Positions 15,797-26,916 of a stretch of 64,000 bases of DNA are shown piece by piece. Origin of the DNA: Desulfuromusa kysingii (lineage in GTDB: Bacteria; Desulfobacterota; Desulfuromonadia; Desulfuromonadales; Geopsychrobacteraceae); contig NZ_FNQN01000003.1 of the NCBI RefSeq assembly GCF_900107645.1, positions 62,001-126,000 on the forward strand, read 5' to 3'. Numbering within the stretch: position 1 is the first letter of the stretch; every line of letters begins with the position of its first letter. The notes below the pieces were generated by a model. It saw nothing but the letters and a program-made list of their open reading frames with translations. It made no database searches and was not told the origin of the DNA. The position numbers and the translations under genes were made by a program.

Positions 15797-18619
15797 TTAT
15801 TTGATTTTGCTGGAATGATCTAAGGTTTCTCTGACAATGTGTGAAAATTCACTTAGGCGAAGAGGTTTGGTGCAATAAGCTGTTATGCCGAAACTGGTGA
15901 TTTCATCTTTTGTGATTTTAGAGCTGTAACCGGTACAGAGGATAATTGGAAGTTTTAGGCCCGCTTTTCGGATTTCCACAGCTAATTCCTTGCCTGTCAT
16001 TTCAGGCATGGTTTGATCTGTTAGGATCAGGTCAAAACTCTCTGGGTTTTTCTGAATTAATTCCAGTGCTTGTTTGCCACTGGAGACAGAAGTGACCTTA
16101 TAACCTAAATCTGTGAGTATCTCTCCATCGATATGGATGAGCTGTTTCTCATCGTCGACCAAAAGGACATTTTCAGACCCTTTTAAAATTGTTTCGTTTT
16201 TCAGATCTAAGGGGTTGTTGGTTTGATTTGTGATGGTGGGAAAGTATAGTTCAAATGTTGTTCCTTGCCCTTCCGAGCTGATTACGTTTATGAACCCTGC
16301 ATGCTGTTCCATGATCCCTTGTACAGATGATAAGCCCATGCCAGTTCCTTTGCCAACATCTTTGGTTGTGAAAAATGGATCAAATATTTTATCCAGGGTT
16401 GCAGGCGCGATTCCGCAGCCATTATCTTTAATGGACAGTTTTGCATAAATTCCAGGCCCCTTATCATGATGCGCGGGTATTTCGGTTTGATCGAGCTTTA
16501 CCGATTGTAAGGTCATCCTGATTTCACCTTCTTCGTCTGTTGCATGCAAGGCATTGGTGTAGAGGTTTAGGAGCGTTTCCTGAAGCTGTTCACTGTCAGC
16601 ATAAACCTTCAATTCTTTATCTTTATCGGTGACGGAGTAACTGAGGTTGAGAGTGGTTGGCGCGGTAGAATGGAGAAGCTTTAACGTGTCTTCAATGACA
16701 ATCGAGAGTTGCACAGATTTTTTTTCATGGTTTCCTTTGTGACTGTAAGTCATGATTTGATTGATGAGACTGCGCGTGTTCATAATTGCATTCAAGGCAT
16801 TGGTGAGATAAATTTGCAGTTTTTCGGGCTGTGATAGCTTTCTCTGAGCCATCTCTAGGTTTCCGAGAACAATAGCCAGGCTATTGTTGAAATTATGTGC
16901 CATCCCCCCGGCCATGAGTCCAACGGCCTCCATTTTATATCTTTGCCGTAATTGCTCTTCCATCTCCAATTGTTGTTGTTTAAGCTTTTTTTGTTCCGTC
17001 ACGTCACGTTCGATTGCAAACAGATAAGATTCCCCTTCAATTTCAACCATTTTTAAGGTGGTTTCAACGGGAAAGATGCTGCCATCTTTTCTTCGGTGGG
17101 ACACTTCGATCCTGACAGTCTTCCCTTCTTGTAGCAGTCTCAATTGTTTGTCATTGTCTAAGCCCCCTTCTTCAGAAAGGGTAAGAAATGTAAGCGGCTT
17201 GCCAATCAATTCTTCACGTGTATAGTCATGTTTGCGACAGGCCGATTCACTCACGTTGACGATGATGAGTTGCTCCTTTTGATATTGTAAAATTAGTACA
17301 TAGTCAGAGACGTGTTCAAACAGGGTGCGAAATTTGAATTCCTCAGATCTAAGAAAGTTTTCGGCTTCCCGGCGCTTGTCAACCATCTTATTAGCGTCTA
17401 AAGCTAGCTGTTGAAATTCAATGAATTTTTGTTCGTTGAGGTCAAGGGATATTGCGTTGTCGGCCGCATGGTGGAAAAAATCGCGAAAATTGCTAAAGCT
17501 GGAGATGATCTGCTTGTTAAAGCGATGTGACGAATAAGCAAGAAGGAGCAATGAAACAATAAGAGTACAAAGAATTGTTATCATTTCTTGAATCAGGGAT
17601 ATCTTTCTCTCTTTAAGCATTGCTGAGACTTCAGCATCCAGATCTGCGATAAAGTCTCCAGAGCCGACATACCATCCCCACTCAGGAATTCCCGCAACAT
17701 AACTTATTTTGGCTTCAGGACGTTCTCCTTCAAGAGGGGGCATGACATATTCGAGGAAGCCTTGGCCTTCTTTGGCAATTGCTATCATTTCTTGAACAAT
17801 TTTTAGACCATTGTTGTCCCTGACTTCATACATGTTTCGGCCTTTTGCGGGGAAAGAGAGGCTCAAGCCGCTGAAGTCGGTAACAAAAACATATCCGTTG
17901 TTGTCAAACTTAATTTTTTCAATACGTTCTATCAGGTTTTTTTGATGATCACTGACAATTTTATCGACATATTCGTCAATTCCAATAACCCAGTTCAGCG
18001 GAGCAAAATATTTGACATAGGCTATTTTCTTGTGTTGACCCTGGGGGTCGTTGGGAATCTTGCAAGTATAGTTATAAGCACCTTCTCCTTTGTTACGGGC
18101 AATATTCATCAGGTCTTGAAGAATTGATTGTGTGCCTATATCACTATTTTTGAAGAAGCTTGTTCCCTCTAAATGTCGTACTGAGAGGGCGATCTTCTCT
18201 ATGCTGTCGTCCAAGCTCAGAGTAAAATAATAACCACGTGCTTCATCATGACGGAGACCTTTCAAAACGTTTTTTATCTCCGTGCGGATCTGTTCCATAC
18301 TCCCGTTTTCTTTGTGGTAATTATACAATTCTTTGACAATGGCATAAGCGTCATTGGTGCTCTGTCGGACCTCTTCATTGATGTTTTTTTGCAGGGCCTG
18401 TTGTTCATGTTTGATGATGTTGAGAATGTATAATGTTCGCTGTTTAAGCTCTTGCCGTTGTTGTTGTATCGCTTTTTCTTTGAGGAGTTCTGTGGTTGAG
18501 ACCAGTTGTTGATAGCTGCTGATAAACCAGAACGAACCTAAAAGAAATACAGCCAGAAGAATGCTGAGAAAATTACGGCGATAAAAACTTCTGGTCAGGC
18601 TTTGAGAACTTTGCTTCAT
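15797..18619 (-). CDS. Hybrid sensor histidine kinase with Cache sensor, PAS and receiver
   Basis: A 940-aa membrane sensor. Membrane helix 1 is at residues 16-36 and helix 2 at about 341-362; the periplasmic part between has two Cache-type modules (RGYYFTLSLDD near 128 and NGYVFVTDFSG near 241, with GIPEWGWYVGSGDF near 310). Then come a PAS domain (430-540), a kinase core with phospho-acceptor His575 in GGMAHNFNN, an ATPase domain (DNGCGIAP, GTGMGLSSVQG) and a C-terminal receiver with acceptor Asp868. It would pass phosphate from His575 to Asp868 or to a partner. No response regulator is adjacent, so its target is unknown; small organic acids are common Cache ligands. Confidence 0.93.
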   Translation of the reverse strand: MKQSSQSLTRSFYRRNFLSILLAVFLLGSFWFISSYQQLVSTTELLKEKAIQQQRQELKQRTLYILNIIKHEQQALQKNINEEVRQSTNDAYAIVKELYNYHKENGSMEQIRTEIKNVLKGLRHDEARGYYFTLSLDDSIEKIALSVRHLEGTSFFKNSDIGTQSILQDLMNIARNKGEGAYNYTCKIPNDPQGQHKKIAYVKYFAPLNWVIGIDEYVDKIVSDHQKNLIERIEKIKFDNNGYVFVTDFSGLSLSFPAKGRNMYEVRDNNGLKIVQEMIAIAKEGQGFLEYVMPPLEGERPEAKISYVAGIPEWGWYVGSGDFIADLDAEVSAMLKERKISLIQEMITILCTLIVSLLLLAYSSHRFNKQIISSFSNFRDFFHHAADNAISLDLNEQKFIEFQQLALDANKMVDKRREAENFLRSEEFKFRTLFEHVSDYVLILQYQKEQLIIVNVSESACRKHDYTREELIGKPLTFLTLSEEGGLDNDKQLRLLQEGKTVRIEVSHRRKDGSIFPVETTLKMVEIEGESYLFAIERDVTEQKKLKQQQLEMEEQLRQRYKMEAVGLMAGGMAHNFNNSLAIVLGNLEMAQRKLSQPEKLQIYLTNALNAIMNTRSLINQIMTYSHKGNHEKKSVQLSIVIEDTLKLLHSTAPTTLNLSYSVTDKDKELKVYADSEQLQETLLNLYTNALHATDEEGEIRMTLQSVKLDQTEIPAHHDKGPGIYAKLSIKDNGCGIAPATLDKIFDPFFTTKDVGKGTGMGLSSVQGIMEQHAGFINVISSEGQGTTFELYFPTITNQTNNPLDLKNETILKGSENVLLVDDEKQLIHIDGEILTDLGYKVTSVSSGKQALELIQKNPESFDLILTDQTMPEMTGKELAVEIRKAGLKLPIILCTGYSSKITKDEITSFGITAYCTKPLRLSEFSHIVRETLDHSSKIK

Positions 18620-19140
18620 ATTTCATTCTTTTTATAAAAGGTAGCGCTTCTTTTATGTGAAGAAGGATCAAACGCATGCGATAAATAGTCCATTTTAAAA
18701 GTAAATTCAAATGTACAGGATAAGATAATTAAAATAAAGTAATATTTTAGGCTTGGCACCAGGAGGAAGGTTGGATTTTATTTTGATTCAATCGTGATGT
18801 TTTTATGGGGCGACGGACAATTTGTTTGTAATGCTGTTGATCCTCTCCCGGAGCCATTGTTCTCAACCACGGCTCTAACCCTTGCCAATGAAGCAATGAG
18901 TGAAACAATCGAAATTACTGATAGCGACGATGACGAGTTGGTGGTCGCTTCAGTCGATACTGCGACATTCTCAATTCGATTGTCAGTCGTGTTGACTTTG
19001 GCTCCTGATGCCCTTGATTGATATCAGCTTGTCTACGACAGTTCATGACAGAGGGCAGCAAAATGTGCTAATATTTGCCGCGAAATTTACAAGAAATACG
19101 AATAACTAAATATCATTTTAACATCAACAAAGAGGACATT
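18620..19140. other. 521-nt intergenic region between kinase gene and ilvD
   Basis: The first 160 nt are AT-rich and probably hold the kinase promoter (minus strand). From about 18780 to 19025 the composition is higher in G+C and the sequence is open on both strands without a convincing start. The minus-strand frame gives a Thr/Ser/Asn-rich stretch (KVNTTDNRIENVAV) that looks like a fragment of a secreted repeat protein; the plus frame gives an unremarkable 75-aa acidic peptide. I regard it as a decayed gene or noncoding. The ilvD ribosome-binding site AAAGAGGA is at 19129-19136. Confidence 0.4.
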
Positions 19141-20997
19141 ATGCCAATTTATAGATCTGCACAATCCGTTCAGGGGAAGAACATGGCTGGGGCCCGCGCC
19201 CTGTGGTTGGCAACGGGGGTCAAACCAAAAGATTTTGGCAAGCCGATTATCGCGGTGGTGAATTCTTTTACCCAATTTGTCCCAGGTCATGTGCACTTAA
19301 AAGATCTGGGTCAGCTTGTCGTTTCTCAGATTGAAGCACATGGCGGTATCGCTAAAGAGTTTAATACCATGGCGATCTGTGACGGCATTGCAATGGGACA
19401 TCAGGGGATGCTCTACAGTCTCCCTTCACGTGAGCTGATCGCTGATACTGTTGAGTATATGGCCAACGCCCATTGTGTTGATGCGTTGGTCTGTATCTCT
19501 AACTGTGACAAGATTACCCCTGGTATGTTGATGGCCTCTATGCGCTTGAATATCCCGACAATTTTTGTCTCCGGCGGTCCTATGGAAGCAGGACGGGCGA
19601 CACTCCAGGGAAAGAAGCTCGCATTGGATCTGGTGGACGCTATGGTTGCCGCCGCCAATCCGGAAGTGAGTGATGAAGATGTTGCTGTTTACGAACGGAG
19701 TTCCTGTCCAACCTGCGGCTCCTGTTCGGGGATGTTTACCGCCAACTCGATGAATTGCTTGACGGAAGCTTTAGGCATGGGATTGCCAGGAAATGGCAGT
19801 CTAGTTGCTACCCATGCGGATCGTAAGGGGCTATTTCTTGAAGCAGCAAAGCGGATTATGGATTTAACGAAACGGTGGTACGAAGACGATGATCAGCGGG
19901 TTTTGCCACGATCTATCGCATGCCGTGGTGCCTATGAAAATGCCATGCGTCTTGATATCGCTATGGGGGGATCGACAAATACCATTCTTCATCTGCTCGC
20001 AATTGCCCGTGAAGGTGAAGTTGATTTTACCATGGCCGATATTAACCGCCTGTCCTTACAGACGCCAAATCTGTGTAAAGTTGCTCCAGCGGTTCAACAT
20101 TATCATATGGAAGATGTTCATCGCGCCGGTGGTATCTTTGCTATTCTTGGAGAATTGGACCGAGCCGGATTGATCCAACGCAATGTCCCGACAGTGCATA
20201 GTCCAACCCTGGGAGAAGCGCTGGATTGCTGGGATGTTTTGCGTACTGATGCCCCTGATGTGCATGAATTTTATCGTGCAGCCCCCGGTGGTGTGCGTTG
20301 TGTCGAGGCGTTTGCCCAGAATAATCGTTCGACTTCCCTTGATCTGGATCGTGAAAAAGGGTGTATCCGGGATCAGAAACATGCCTACAGTCAGGATGGT
20401 GGTCTGGCCGTCCTTTATGGCAACTTGGCCCTTGATGGCTGTATTGTCAAGACTGCTGGCGTTGATGAGTCGAACCTGACCTTCTCTGGCCCTGCTCGCA
20501 TATTTGAAAGCCAGGAGGATGCGATTGAAGGGATTCTTGGTGACGTCGTCCAGCCCGGTGATGTGGTGGTGATTCGCTATGAAGGGCCAAAAGGGGGCCC
20601 CGGTATGCAGGAGATGCTCTATCCAACCAGTTATCTGAAATCGAAAGGTCTTGGAAAAGCCTGCGCGTTAATTACCGACGGCCGTTTCTCTGGTGGAACT
20701 TCAGGGTTGTCGATTGGACATATATCACCTGAAGCCGCTGAAGGTGGATCAATAGCATTACTGCAAGACGGTGATCGGGTTGATATTGATATCCCGGCAC
20801 GAAAAATTTCAATGCAAGTTAGCGAAGAGGTGTTACAGCAGCGTCAGACCGAGATGCTTTCCAGAGGAGATCAGGCCTGGCAACCGACCCTGCGACAACG
20901 AGTTGTCAGTCGTGCTTTGCAGGCGTACGCGGCAACAACGACCAGCGCGGCACGTGGGGCAGTGCGTGATCTGGAACAATTAAAGGCTAATCGCTAA
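19141..20997 (+). CDS. ilvD: Dihydroxy-acid dehydratase
   Basis: IlvD dehydrates the dihydroxy acids made by IlvC to the 2-oxo acids of valine and isoleucine. It needs an Fe-S cluster, and the cysteine motifs are visible: [12 protein letters not shown] near residue 120 and [17 protein letters not shown] near 191. The [20 protein letters not shown] block near 474 and [16 protein letters not shown] near 512 are also typical. At 618 aa it equals the E. coli enzyme (616). The frame is open upstream, but ATG 19141 gives the family N-terminus [13 protein letters not shown] and follows AGAGG. It is separated from leuD by the convergent sensor kinase gene. Confidence 0.97.
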   Translation: MPIYRSAQSVQGKNMAGARALWLATGVKPKDFGKPIIAVVNSFTQFVPGHVHLKDLGQLVVSQIEAHGGIAKEFNTMAICDGIAMGHQGMLYSLPSRELIADTVEYMANAHCVDALVCISNCDKITPGMLMASMRLNIPTIFVSGGPMEAGRATLQGKKLALDLVDAMVAAANPEVSDEDVAVYERSSCPTCGSCSGMFTANSMNCLTEALGMGLPGNGSLVATHADRKGLFLEAAKRIMDLTKRWYEDDDQRVLPRSIACRGAYENAMRLDIAMGGSTNTILHLLAIAREGEVDFTMADINRLSLQTPNLCKVAPAVQHYHMEDVHRAGGIFAILGELDRAGLIQRNVPTVHSPTLGEALDCWDVLRTDAPDVHEFYRAAPGGVRCVEAFAQNNRSTSLDLDREKGCIRDQKHAYSQDGGLAVLYGNLALDGCIVKTAGVDESNLTFSGPARIFESQEDAIEGILGDVVQPGDVVVIRYEGPKGGPGMQEMLYPTSYLKSKGLGKACALITDGRFSGGTSGLSIGHISPEAAEGGSIALLQDGDRVDIDIPARKISMQVSEEVLQQRQTEMLSRGDQAWQPTLRQRVVSRALQAYAATTTSAARGAVRDLEQLKANR

Positions 20998-21013
20998 CAC
21001 TTCTGTTGATAGG

Positions 21014-21060
21014 ATTCAAAGAGCCGAAGTACTCAAGTACATCGGCTCTTTGAATTTTTA
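21014..21060. terminator. Terminator between ilvD and the dsbC-like gene
   Basis: ATTCAAAGAGCCGA (21014-21027) pairs perfectly with TCGGCTCTTTGAAT (21042-21055); a T-run continues to 21059. The oriented T-tract serves ilvD; the 14-bp stem lies between convergent genes and may also stop minus-strand transcription. Confidence 0.88.
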
Positions 21061-21063
21061 ACG

Positions 21064-21819
21064 TTATTTAGCGGCAACGCGGTTTTCTTCAATCATTTTT
21101 AAGAGATCTTCCAGCGGACTATATCCCGAGGAGAGTTGTCCGTTGGGTAAGACCAGTGCAGGAGTTCCACGAATATTTAATGCCTGAGCTAGAGCCAGAT
21201 TCTTAGCAATGGTGTCTGTCTCACAGGTCGGTTCAGGAAGCGCCTGTCCTGAGAACGCCATTTCAAGCTGTTCCATTGATTTGTTGCAAAGGATGGTTTG
21301 GGTGATCTTTTGCGAACTTTGTTTAAAAGGGATCAGCTTGATGTAAAACACTAGATCCGGATTTGTCTTGATCGCGTCATGGAGAACTTTGTGAAGTTTG
21401 GTGCAGTAGGGACAGTGGGGGTCTGTAAACACTATTGTCCGTTGGGATGCTTCCGGGTTGCCCAAGATCAGGGCATCTTCAAGCGGGATGGTTGATATGT
21501 CAACCGGGTTCAGTTTTTGGTAGTATGCTTCAGTCAGATTCTTGCGGTCTTCAATCCTGATGACGTTTCCGGTGAATAAATATGCACCGCTGGCATCAAG
21601 GTAGAGGGGGATGACCTTCCCTTGCATTCTCATGGCAACACGGAATAACCCAGGCATTTCTGCGGGGTCTACTGAGACCACTTCACCTTGAATCCCTTGC
21701 AAGGCCTTGATGGCATCATCTTTAGAAAGCTGTTGGTTGCCATCGCTGTCGGCTGCCGCGTATGTGGGCAGGGTCGCAGTTAAGACAAAGATTATGAAAA
21801 ACGGTAAAATCAGACGCAT
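21064..21819 (-). CDS. DsbC/DsbG-like periplasmic thiol-disulfide protein
   Basis: This is a 251-aa exported thioredoxin-fold protein. A signal peptide covers about residues 1-21 (MRLILPFFIIFVLTA), followed by an N-terminal DsbC-like dimerisation domain (EVVSVDPAEMPGLFRVAM) and a thioredoxin domain with active site CPYC at 136-139 in FTDPHCPYCTKLH. The cis-Pro loop GTPALVLPNG is near 225. DsbC homologues isomerise wrong disulfides or keep cysteines of cytochrome c precursors reduced. ATG at 21819 has AGGAGG 5 nt before it; a 19-residue upstream extension lacks this site. It is transcribed alone, convergent to ilvD. Confidence 0.9.
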   Translation of the reverse strand: MRLILPFFIIFVLTATLPTYAAADSDGNQQLSKDDAIKALQGIQGEVVSVDPAEMPGLFRVAMRMQGKVIPLYLDASGAYLFTGNVIRIEDRKNLTEAYYQKLNPVDISTIPLEDALILGNPEASQRTIVFTDPHCPYCTKLHKVLHDAIKTNPDLVFYIKLIPFKQSSQKITQTILCNKSMEQLEMAFSGQALPEPTCETDTIAKNLALAQALNIRGTPALVLPNGQLSSGYSPLEDLLKMIEENRVAAK

Positions 21820-21904
21820 AAGTCCTCCTGTTGATGGTGCATTGTTTGAGTCAGTTTGATTTATCTGCTGTGTCATCGGTATTCAATAGAACGTGGAACA
21901 ATAA

Positions 21905-23131
<1,227 letters not shown>

Positions 23132-23194
23132 TTTTGTTCGGGGGACAGGCAATGACGTCTGTCCCCTGGATGAACCTGTCTGTATTTGTTGGTT

Positions 23195-23944
23195 ATGACT
23201 GAAGGTTCTTACCGTTCTGGGAATAGTTTTCTACACCGAACCGATCCGCGGGTCAAGTTGCTACTGGTTCTGGGTTTGGCCGTTTGTTTGTTCTCCGCCA
23301 CGACCCCACAAAGGCTGCTGTTGATTTGTTGTCTTTGGTTTGCCGTGGCAGGAGTCTCAACTCAGGTTTTTTATGATGTCTTGAGGATCATCAAGATGTT
23401 GCGCTGGCTGCTTGTATTTACCCTCATCGTTCATCTGTTTTTTACCCCTGGACGCACCCTGTTTGGCACCAGTTGGATTTCATATGATGGCTTAGTGCGC
23501 GGCTTGATGATTAATACCCAATTTGTCCTGGCGGTTTTGTTTTCGTTGCTGCTTGCTTGGACGACTCGCCCTGAAGCCTTGGCAGCAGGACTGACAACCC
23601 TTCTGGCACCATTGCAACGATTGCGTGTTCCGGTGAAAGAGGCCGGGGGGATGTTATTGCTGGTGCTCCATTTCTTTCCACTGATTCAAGCTGAGGTTGC
23701 TATTCTAAAAGCAGAGCGCAAAGAAAATCATGCCGGTCGTTCCGGGATTAAAGGCTGGATTTGTCATGTTGAGCCTCTGCTGACTCGATTGTTTGATGGT
23801 GCCGATGCGTTGGCAAGAGAGATCAATTCGGGATCTCAACTGCTGGAGCAGGGTGCCGATCGGGAAGGCGCTAAGTTTGATCGTCACGCATTAATGACAG
23901 CCGTTGGCGGCTTAATTATCATTCTATTGCTGTGGCAGGTTTGA
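23195..23944 (+). CDS. EcfT-family energy-coupling factor transmembrane protein
   Basis: A 249-aa membrane protein of the CbiQ/EcfT family, the T subunit that couples ATPases to substrate-binding S subunits in ECF vitamin or metal transporters. The N-terminus reads SGNSFLHRTDPRVKLLL, a family hallmark, and five to six hydrophobic helices follow. A basic cytoplasmic stretch (KAERKENHAGRSGIKG, about 174-189) occupies the coupling-helix region. No A or S component gene is nearby. ATG 23195 is preferred over TTG 23186, both with weak ribosome-binding sites. truA follows after 1 nt. Confidence 0.85.
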   Translation: MTEGSYRSGNSFLHRTDPRVKLLLVLGLAVCLFSATTPQRLLLICCLWFAVAGVSTQVFYDVLRIIKMLRWLLVFTLIVHLFFTPGRTLFGTSWISYDGLVRGLMINTQFVLAVLFSLLLAWTTRPEALAAGLTTLLAPLQRLRVPVKEAGGMLLLVLHFFPLIQAEVAILKAERKENHAGRSGIKGWICHVEPLLTRLFDGADALAREINSGSQLLEQGADREGAKFDRHALMTAVGGLIIILLLWQV

Positions 23945-23945
23945 G

Positions 23946-24680
23946 ATGGTCAGGATCAAATTGATCGTCTCTTATGATGGGACAAATTATGTTGGCTGGC
24001 AGTATCAACCGAACGGCATCTCTGTTCAGCAACGGTTAGAGCAAGCAATAAAGGATTTAACCGGGATTACCCACAGGGTCTACTCCTCGGGGCGAACTGA
24101 CTCCGGTGTCCATGCCCGGGGGATGGTCTGCCATCTTGATACTGAAAAAATACTTCCGGAGACTGCCTGGCGGGAAGGGTTGAACCGGTTTTTGCCCGAT
24201 GATATTGTCGTCCGCCATGCAGAACAGGTGGATGAACAGTTTCATGCCCGGTTTTCAGCGCGGGGCAAGCGTTATCGCTATACTATTTTATGTGATCCCG
24301 TTCGCTCACCTTTGGATCGCATCGACAGTTGGCAAGTTAAGAAACCGCTTGATCTTGAAAAGATGCAACAAGCAGCACAGAGCTTTATCGGTCAGCATGA
24401 TTTTGCTGCATTTCGTACTTCGGGCTGTTCCGCAGGCACCACTGTTCGAGAAATATTTTCAATCACATTCAGTGGCGATGCACCCTTGCTCTATATTGAT
24501 GTTTGTGGTAGTGGTTTTTTGCGCAATATGATTAGAATGATGGTTGGGACTCTGGTACAAATAGGGCGAGGTAAAAGACCCGTGAGTACGATACGGTCAC
24601 TCTTGGTAGATGCAGGGTCTGCCCCTTCACCCCTCACGGCTCCTGCACAGGGGCTCTGCCTGATGGAAGTTTGGTTTTGA
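23946..24680 (+). CDS. truA: tRNA pseudouridine(38-40) synthase
   Basis: TruA isomerises uridines 38-40 in the anticodon arm of many tRNAs. The catalytic Asp52 lies in YSSGRTDSGVHARG. The sequence FHARFSARGKRYRY near 98 and the C-terminal GSGFLRNMIRMMVGTL near 189 are family motifs. Length 244 aa fits. ATG 23946 comes one base after the ecfT stop, so the two are probably translated together, though the upstream membrane protein has no obvious link with tRNA modification. Confidence 0.96.
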   Translation: MVRIKLIVSYDGTNYVGWQYQPNGISVQQRLEQAIKDLTGITHRVYSSGRTDSGVHARGMVCHLDTEKILPETAWREGLNRFLPDDIVVRHAEQVDEQFHARFSARGKRYRYTILCDPVRSPLDRIDSWQVKKPLDLEKMQQAAQSFIGQHDFAAFRTSGCSAGTTVREIFSITFSGDAPLLYIDVCGSGFLRNMIRMMVGTLVQIGRGKRPVSTIRSLLVDAGSAPSPLTAPAQGLCLMEVWF

Positions 24681-24724
24681 ATCTATAATCCTAAGAGGCA
24701 GAAACTAGGAAAGTCAATTTCGCG

Positions 24725-24767
24725 GCTGTCGAATTTTCTTGACAGCAAGGGGCTAGTCGGATAGGTT
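24725..24767 (+). promoter_or_regulatory. Strong sigma-70 promoter of rplM-rpsI with overlapping palindrome
   Basis: TTGACA (24739-24744) and TAGGTT (24762-24767) are 17 nt apart, about 55 nt before rplM. GCTGTC (24725-24730) and GACAGC (24741-24746) form an inverted repeat that overlaps the -35 box with a 10-nt spacer; it may be a regulator site or a small hairpin ending truA transcription. The promoter assignment is sequence-based; the regulator is unknown. Confidence 0.65.
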
Positions 24768-24820
24768 ATCCGCTTTGTGAGCCCTACAACCCTTATGTCA
24801 TAAGTTCAGAGAGGAATGCG

Positions 24821-25249
24821 ATGAGTACTTTGGTCGCTAAAGAGCAAGATATTATAAGAGATTGGTTTGTTGTAGACTTAGAAGATGTCGTTCTTGGTCG
24901 TGCTGCAACTGAAATAGCTCGTGTTTTACGTGGTAAACACAAGCCGATTTATACCCCCAGTGTAGATACTGGTGACTTTGTTGTTGTTCTCAATGCTGAT
25001 AAAATCAGATTGACAGGCAACAAGATGGCAGATAAAAAGTATTATCACCACACCGGTTTCCAGGGCGGTATCAAGGAAATCAGTGCTGAGAAATTACTTC
25101 AAAAGAAACCTGAGATGCTGGTTGAAACCGCTGTCAAGGGGATGCTGCCCAAGAATAAGTTGGGTCGTAAAATGTTTCGTAAACTCAAGGTTTATGCCGG
25201 TGGTGAACATCCTCATGCCGCACAGCAACCTAAAGAACTGAAGTTATAA
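24821..25249 (+). CDS. rplM: 50S ribosomal protein L13
   Basis: L13 binds 23S rRNA early in 50S assembly. The 142-aa sequence shows the family motifs [19 protein letters not shown] near residue 14, [11 protein letters not shown] near 37, and [14 protein letters not shown] near 66, with [13 protein letters not shown] near 105. ATG 24821 has GAGAGGAA in front. It forms the usual two-gene operon with rpsI, separated by 15 nt. Confidence 0.97.
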   Translation: MSTLVAKEQDIIRDWFVVDLEDVVLGRAATEIARVLRGKHKPIYTPSVDTGDFVVVLNADKIRLTGNKMADKKYYHHTGFQGGIKEISAEKLLQKKPEMLVETAVKGMLPKNKLGRKMFRKLKVYAGGEHPHAAQQPKELKL

Positions 25250-25264
25250 AACCGGGAGATATAG

Positions 25265-25657
25265 ATGGCTGAGCAGAAGTATTATGCAACTGGCAAAAGA
25301 AAAACCTCAATCGCACGTGTTTGGATGAAACCAGGTACGGGTGTGATTACCGTGAATAAACGTCCTTTGGATGTTTTCTTCGGTCGTGAGACGTCAAAAA
25401 TGGTTATTCATCAACCTCTGGAGTTGACTGATAATCTTGGTAAGTTTGACTTTTTTATCAACGTTTCCGGAGGCGGTATTTCTGGCCAAGCTGGTGCAAT
25501 CAGACATGGAATCACCAAGGCTCTGCTGGATGTTAACCCAGAACTTCGGGGCACTCTGAAGCAAGCAGGATTTATTACTCGCGACAGTCGTATTAAAGAG
25601 CGTAAGAAATACGGTCGTAAAGCTGCTCGTGCGAGTTTCCAGTTCTCCAAACGTTAA
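25265..25657 (+). CDS. rpsI: 30S ribosomal protein S9
   Basis: S9 sits in the 30S head and its basic C-terminal tail reaches the P-site tRNA. The 130-aa protein begins [15 protein letters not shown] and contains [19 protein letters not shown] near residue 66. It ends with the expected [17 protein letters not shown] tail ending in Lys-Arg. GGGAGA precedes ATG 25265. It follows rplM and is closed by a strong terminator. Confidence 0.97.
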   Translation: MAEQKYYATGKRKTSIARVWMKPGTGVITVNKRPLDVFFGRETSKMVIHQPLELTDNLGKFDFFINVSGGGISGQAGAIRHGITKALLDVNPELRGTLKQAGFITRDSRIKERKKYGRKAARASFQFSKR

Positions 25658-25696
25658 TTCCATCTTTTGGCAATTATCTGCTGGATATAATAAAAG

Positions 25697-25731
25697 AAAA
25701 AGGGAAGCCCAGCTGGGTTTCCCTTTTTTTT
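25697..25731 (+). terminator. Terminator of the rplM-rpsI operon
   Basis: AAGGGAAGCCC (25700-25710) pairs with GGGTTTCCCTT (25715-25725) with a G-U wobble and a small AGCT loop, followed by eight T residues. This is a textbook intrinsic terminator. Confidence 0.92.
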
Positions 25732-25782
25732 GTCTAAGATTTATTGAGTGCTTAATCATTTTTGTTGAATACGGAGAACTCT

Positions 25783-26820
25783 ATGTTGAAAGTTGCTATT
25801 GTCGGAGCCAGTGGCTATACCGGTGCTGAATTGTTACGGATCCTGGTTGGACATCCCGAGGTTGAAATCTGTTGTGTCACCTCTCGACAACATGAGGGGT
25901 TGCCGATTCATCAGGTTTTCCCTTCTTTAAGCGGTTTCTGCGACCTGTTGTGTGAACCCCTTGATGTTGCCGCTATCGCAGCCCGTGCTGACGTGGTTTT
26001 TACCGCTTTGCCACACAAGTCAGCGATGGAAGTTGTGCCTGGATTCCTTGATGCTGGATGTAAGGTGATAGATCTTTCTGCGGACTACCGTTTAAAAGAT
26101 CAGGATGTCTATCAGCAGTGGTACCAACCCCATACCAGTCCAGAGCTGTTTGCTGAAGCTGTCTATGGCCTGCCTGAACTCTATGCTGAGCAGATCCGTT
26201 CAGCGCGGTTAATTGCCAACCCCGGTTGTTATCCGACCAGTGTGATCCTGGCTTTGGCCCCTTTGCTTGAGGAACAGTTGATCGACCCCAAGACTCTGAT
26301 TGTGGACAGTAAATCAGGGGTCAGCGGCGCTGGTCGCGGGGTAAAACTCGGGAGCCTCTTCTGTGAGTCCAATGAAGGGTTTAAGGCTTATGGTATCGCC
26401 AGTCATCGACACACTCCCGAGATCGAACAGGAACTCGCCAGTCTTGCGGCGACCGATATCCGTTTAAGTTTTACCCCTCACTTGCTCCCGGTGAACCGGG
26501 GGATACTCTCTACCTGTTATGCTGATCTGCTTGAGACAAAATCATCAGATGAGCTGCTTGACCTGTATCGACAGCGCTATGCCGATGAGCAATTTGTCCG
26601 GGTGATGCCTGGTGAGCAACTTCCGAACATTGCTTATATCCGTGGTACAAACTTCTGCGATATTGGTCTTGTCAGCGATCCACATACGGGGCGAGTTATT
26701 GTTATATCCGCTATTGATAACCTGGTTAAAGGTGCTGCTGGTCAGGCGGTTCAGAATATGAACATTATGTGCGGTTTTAAGGATGCGATCGGTTTGGGTA
26801 TTGTGCCAATGTTTCCTTAG
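25783..26820 (+). CDS. argC: N-acetyl-gamma-glutamyl-phosphate reductase
   Basis: ArgC reduces N-acetylglutamyl phosphate to the semialdehyde with NADPH in arginine synthesis. The Rossmann motif [16 protein letters not shown] starts at residue 4, and the catalytic Cys149 lies in NPGCYPTS. The [13 protein letters not shown] motif near 178 is also typical. Length 345 aa is normal. The frame is open from 25762, but ATG 25783 with GGAG 6 nt before it gives the family start. It stands alone, after the rpsI terminator. Confidence 0.96.
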   Translation: MLKVAIVGASGYTGAELLRILVGHPEVEICCVTSRQHEGLPIHQVFPSLSGFCDLLCEPLDVAAIAARADVVFTALPHKSAMEVVPGFLDAGCKVIDLSADYRLKDQDVYQQWYQPHTSPELFAEAVYGLPELYAEQIRSARLIANPGCYPTSVILALAPLLEEQLIDPKTLIVDSKSGVSGAGRGVKLGSLFCESNEGFKAYGIASHRHTPEIEQELASLAATDIRLSFTPHLLPVNRGILSTCYADLLETKSSDELLDLYRQRYADEQFVRVMPGEQLPNIAYIRGTNFCDIGLVSDPHTGRVIVISAIDNLVKGAAGQAVQNMNIMCGFKDAIGLGIVPMFP

Positions 26821-26916
26821 CCCCAGGCTCCATCCAATAGCGGCTTGCTTTTTGCTGTTTCTGTCCATATTATGAGTGACTAACTTATTGTATCTATTCA
26901 TCTCTTGAGGATCTGT

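Noticed and set aside
18794-19021. Plus-strand 75-codon acidic frame before ilvD
   Set aside because: No ribosome-binding site, no recognisable domain, and the opposite strand is equally open; treated as part of a possible decayed block.
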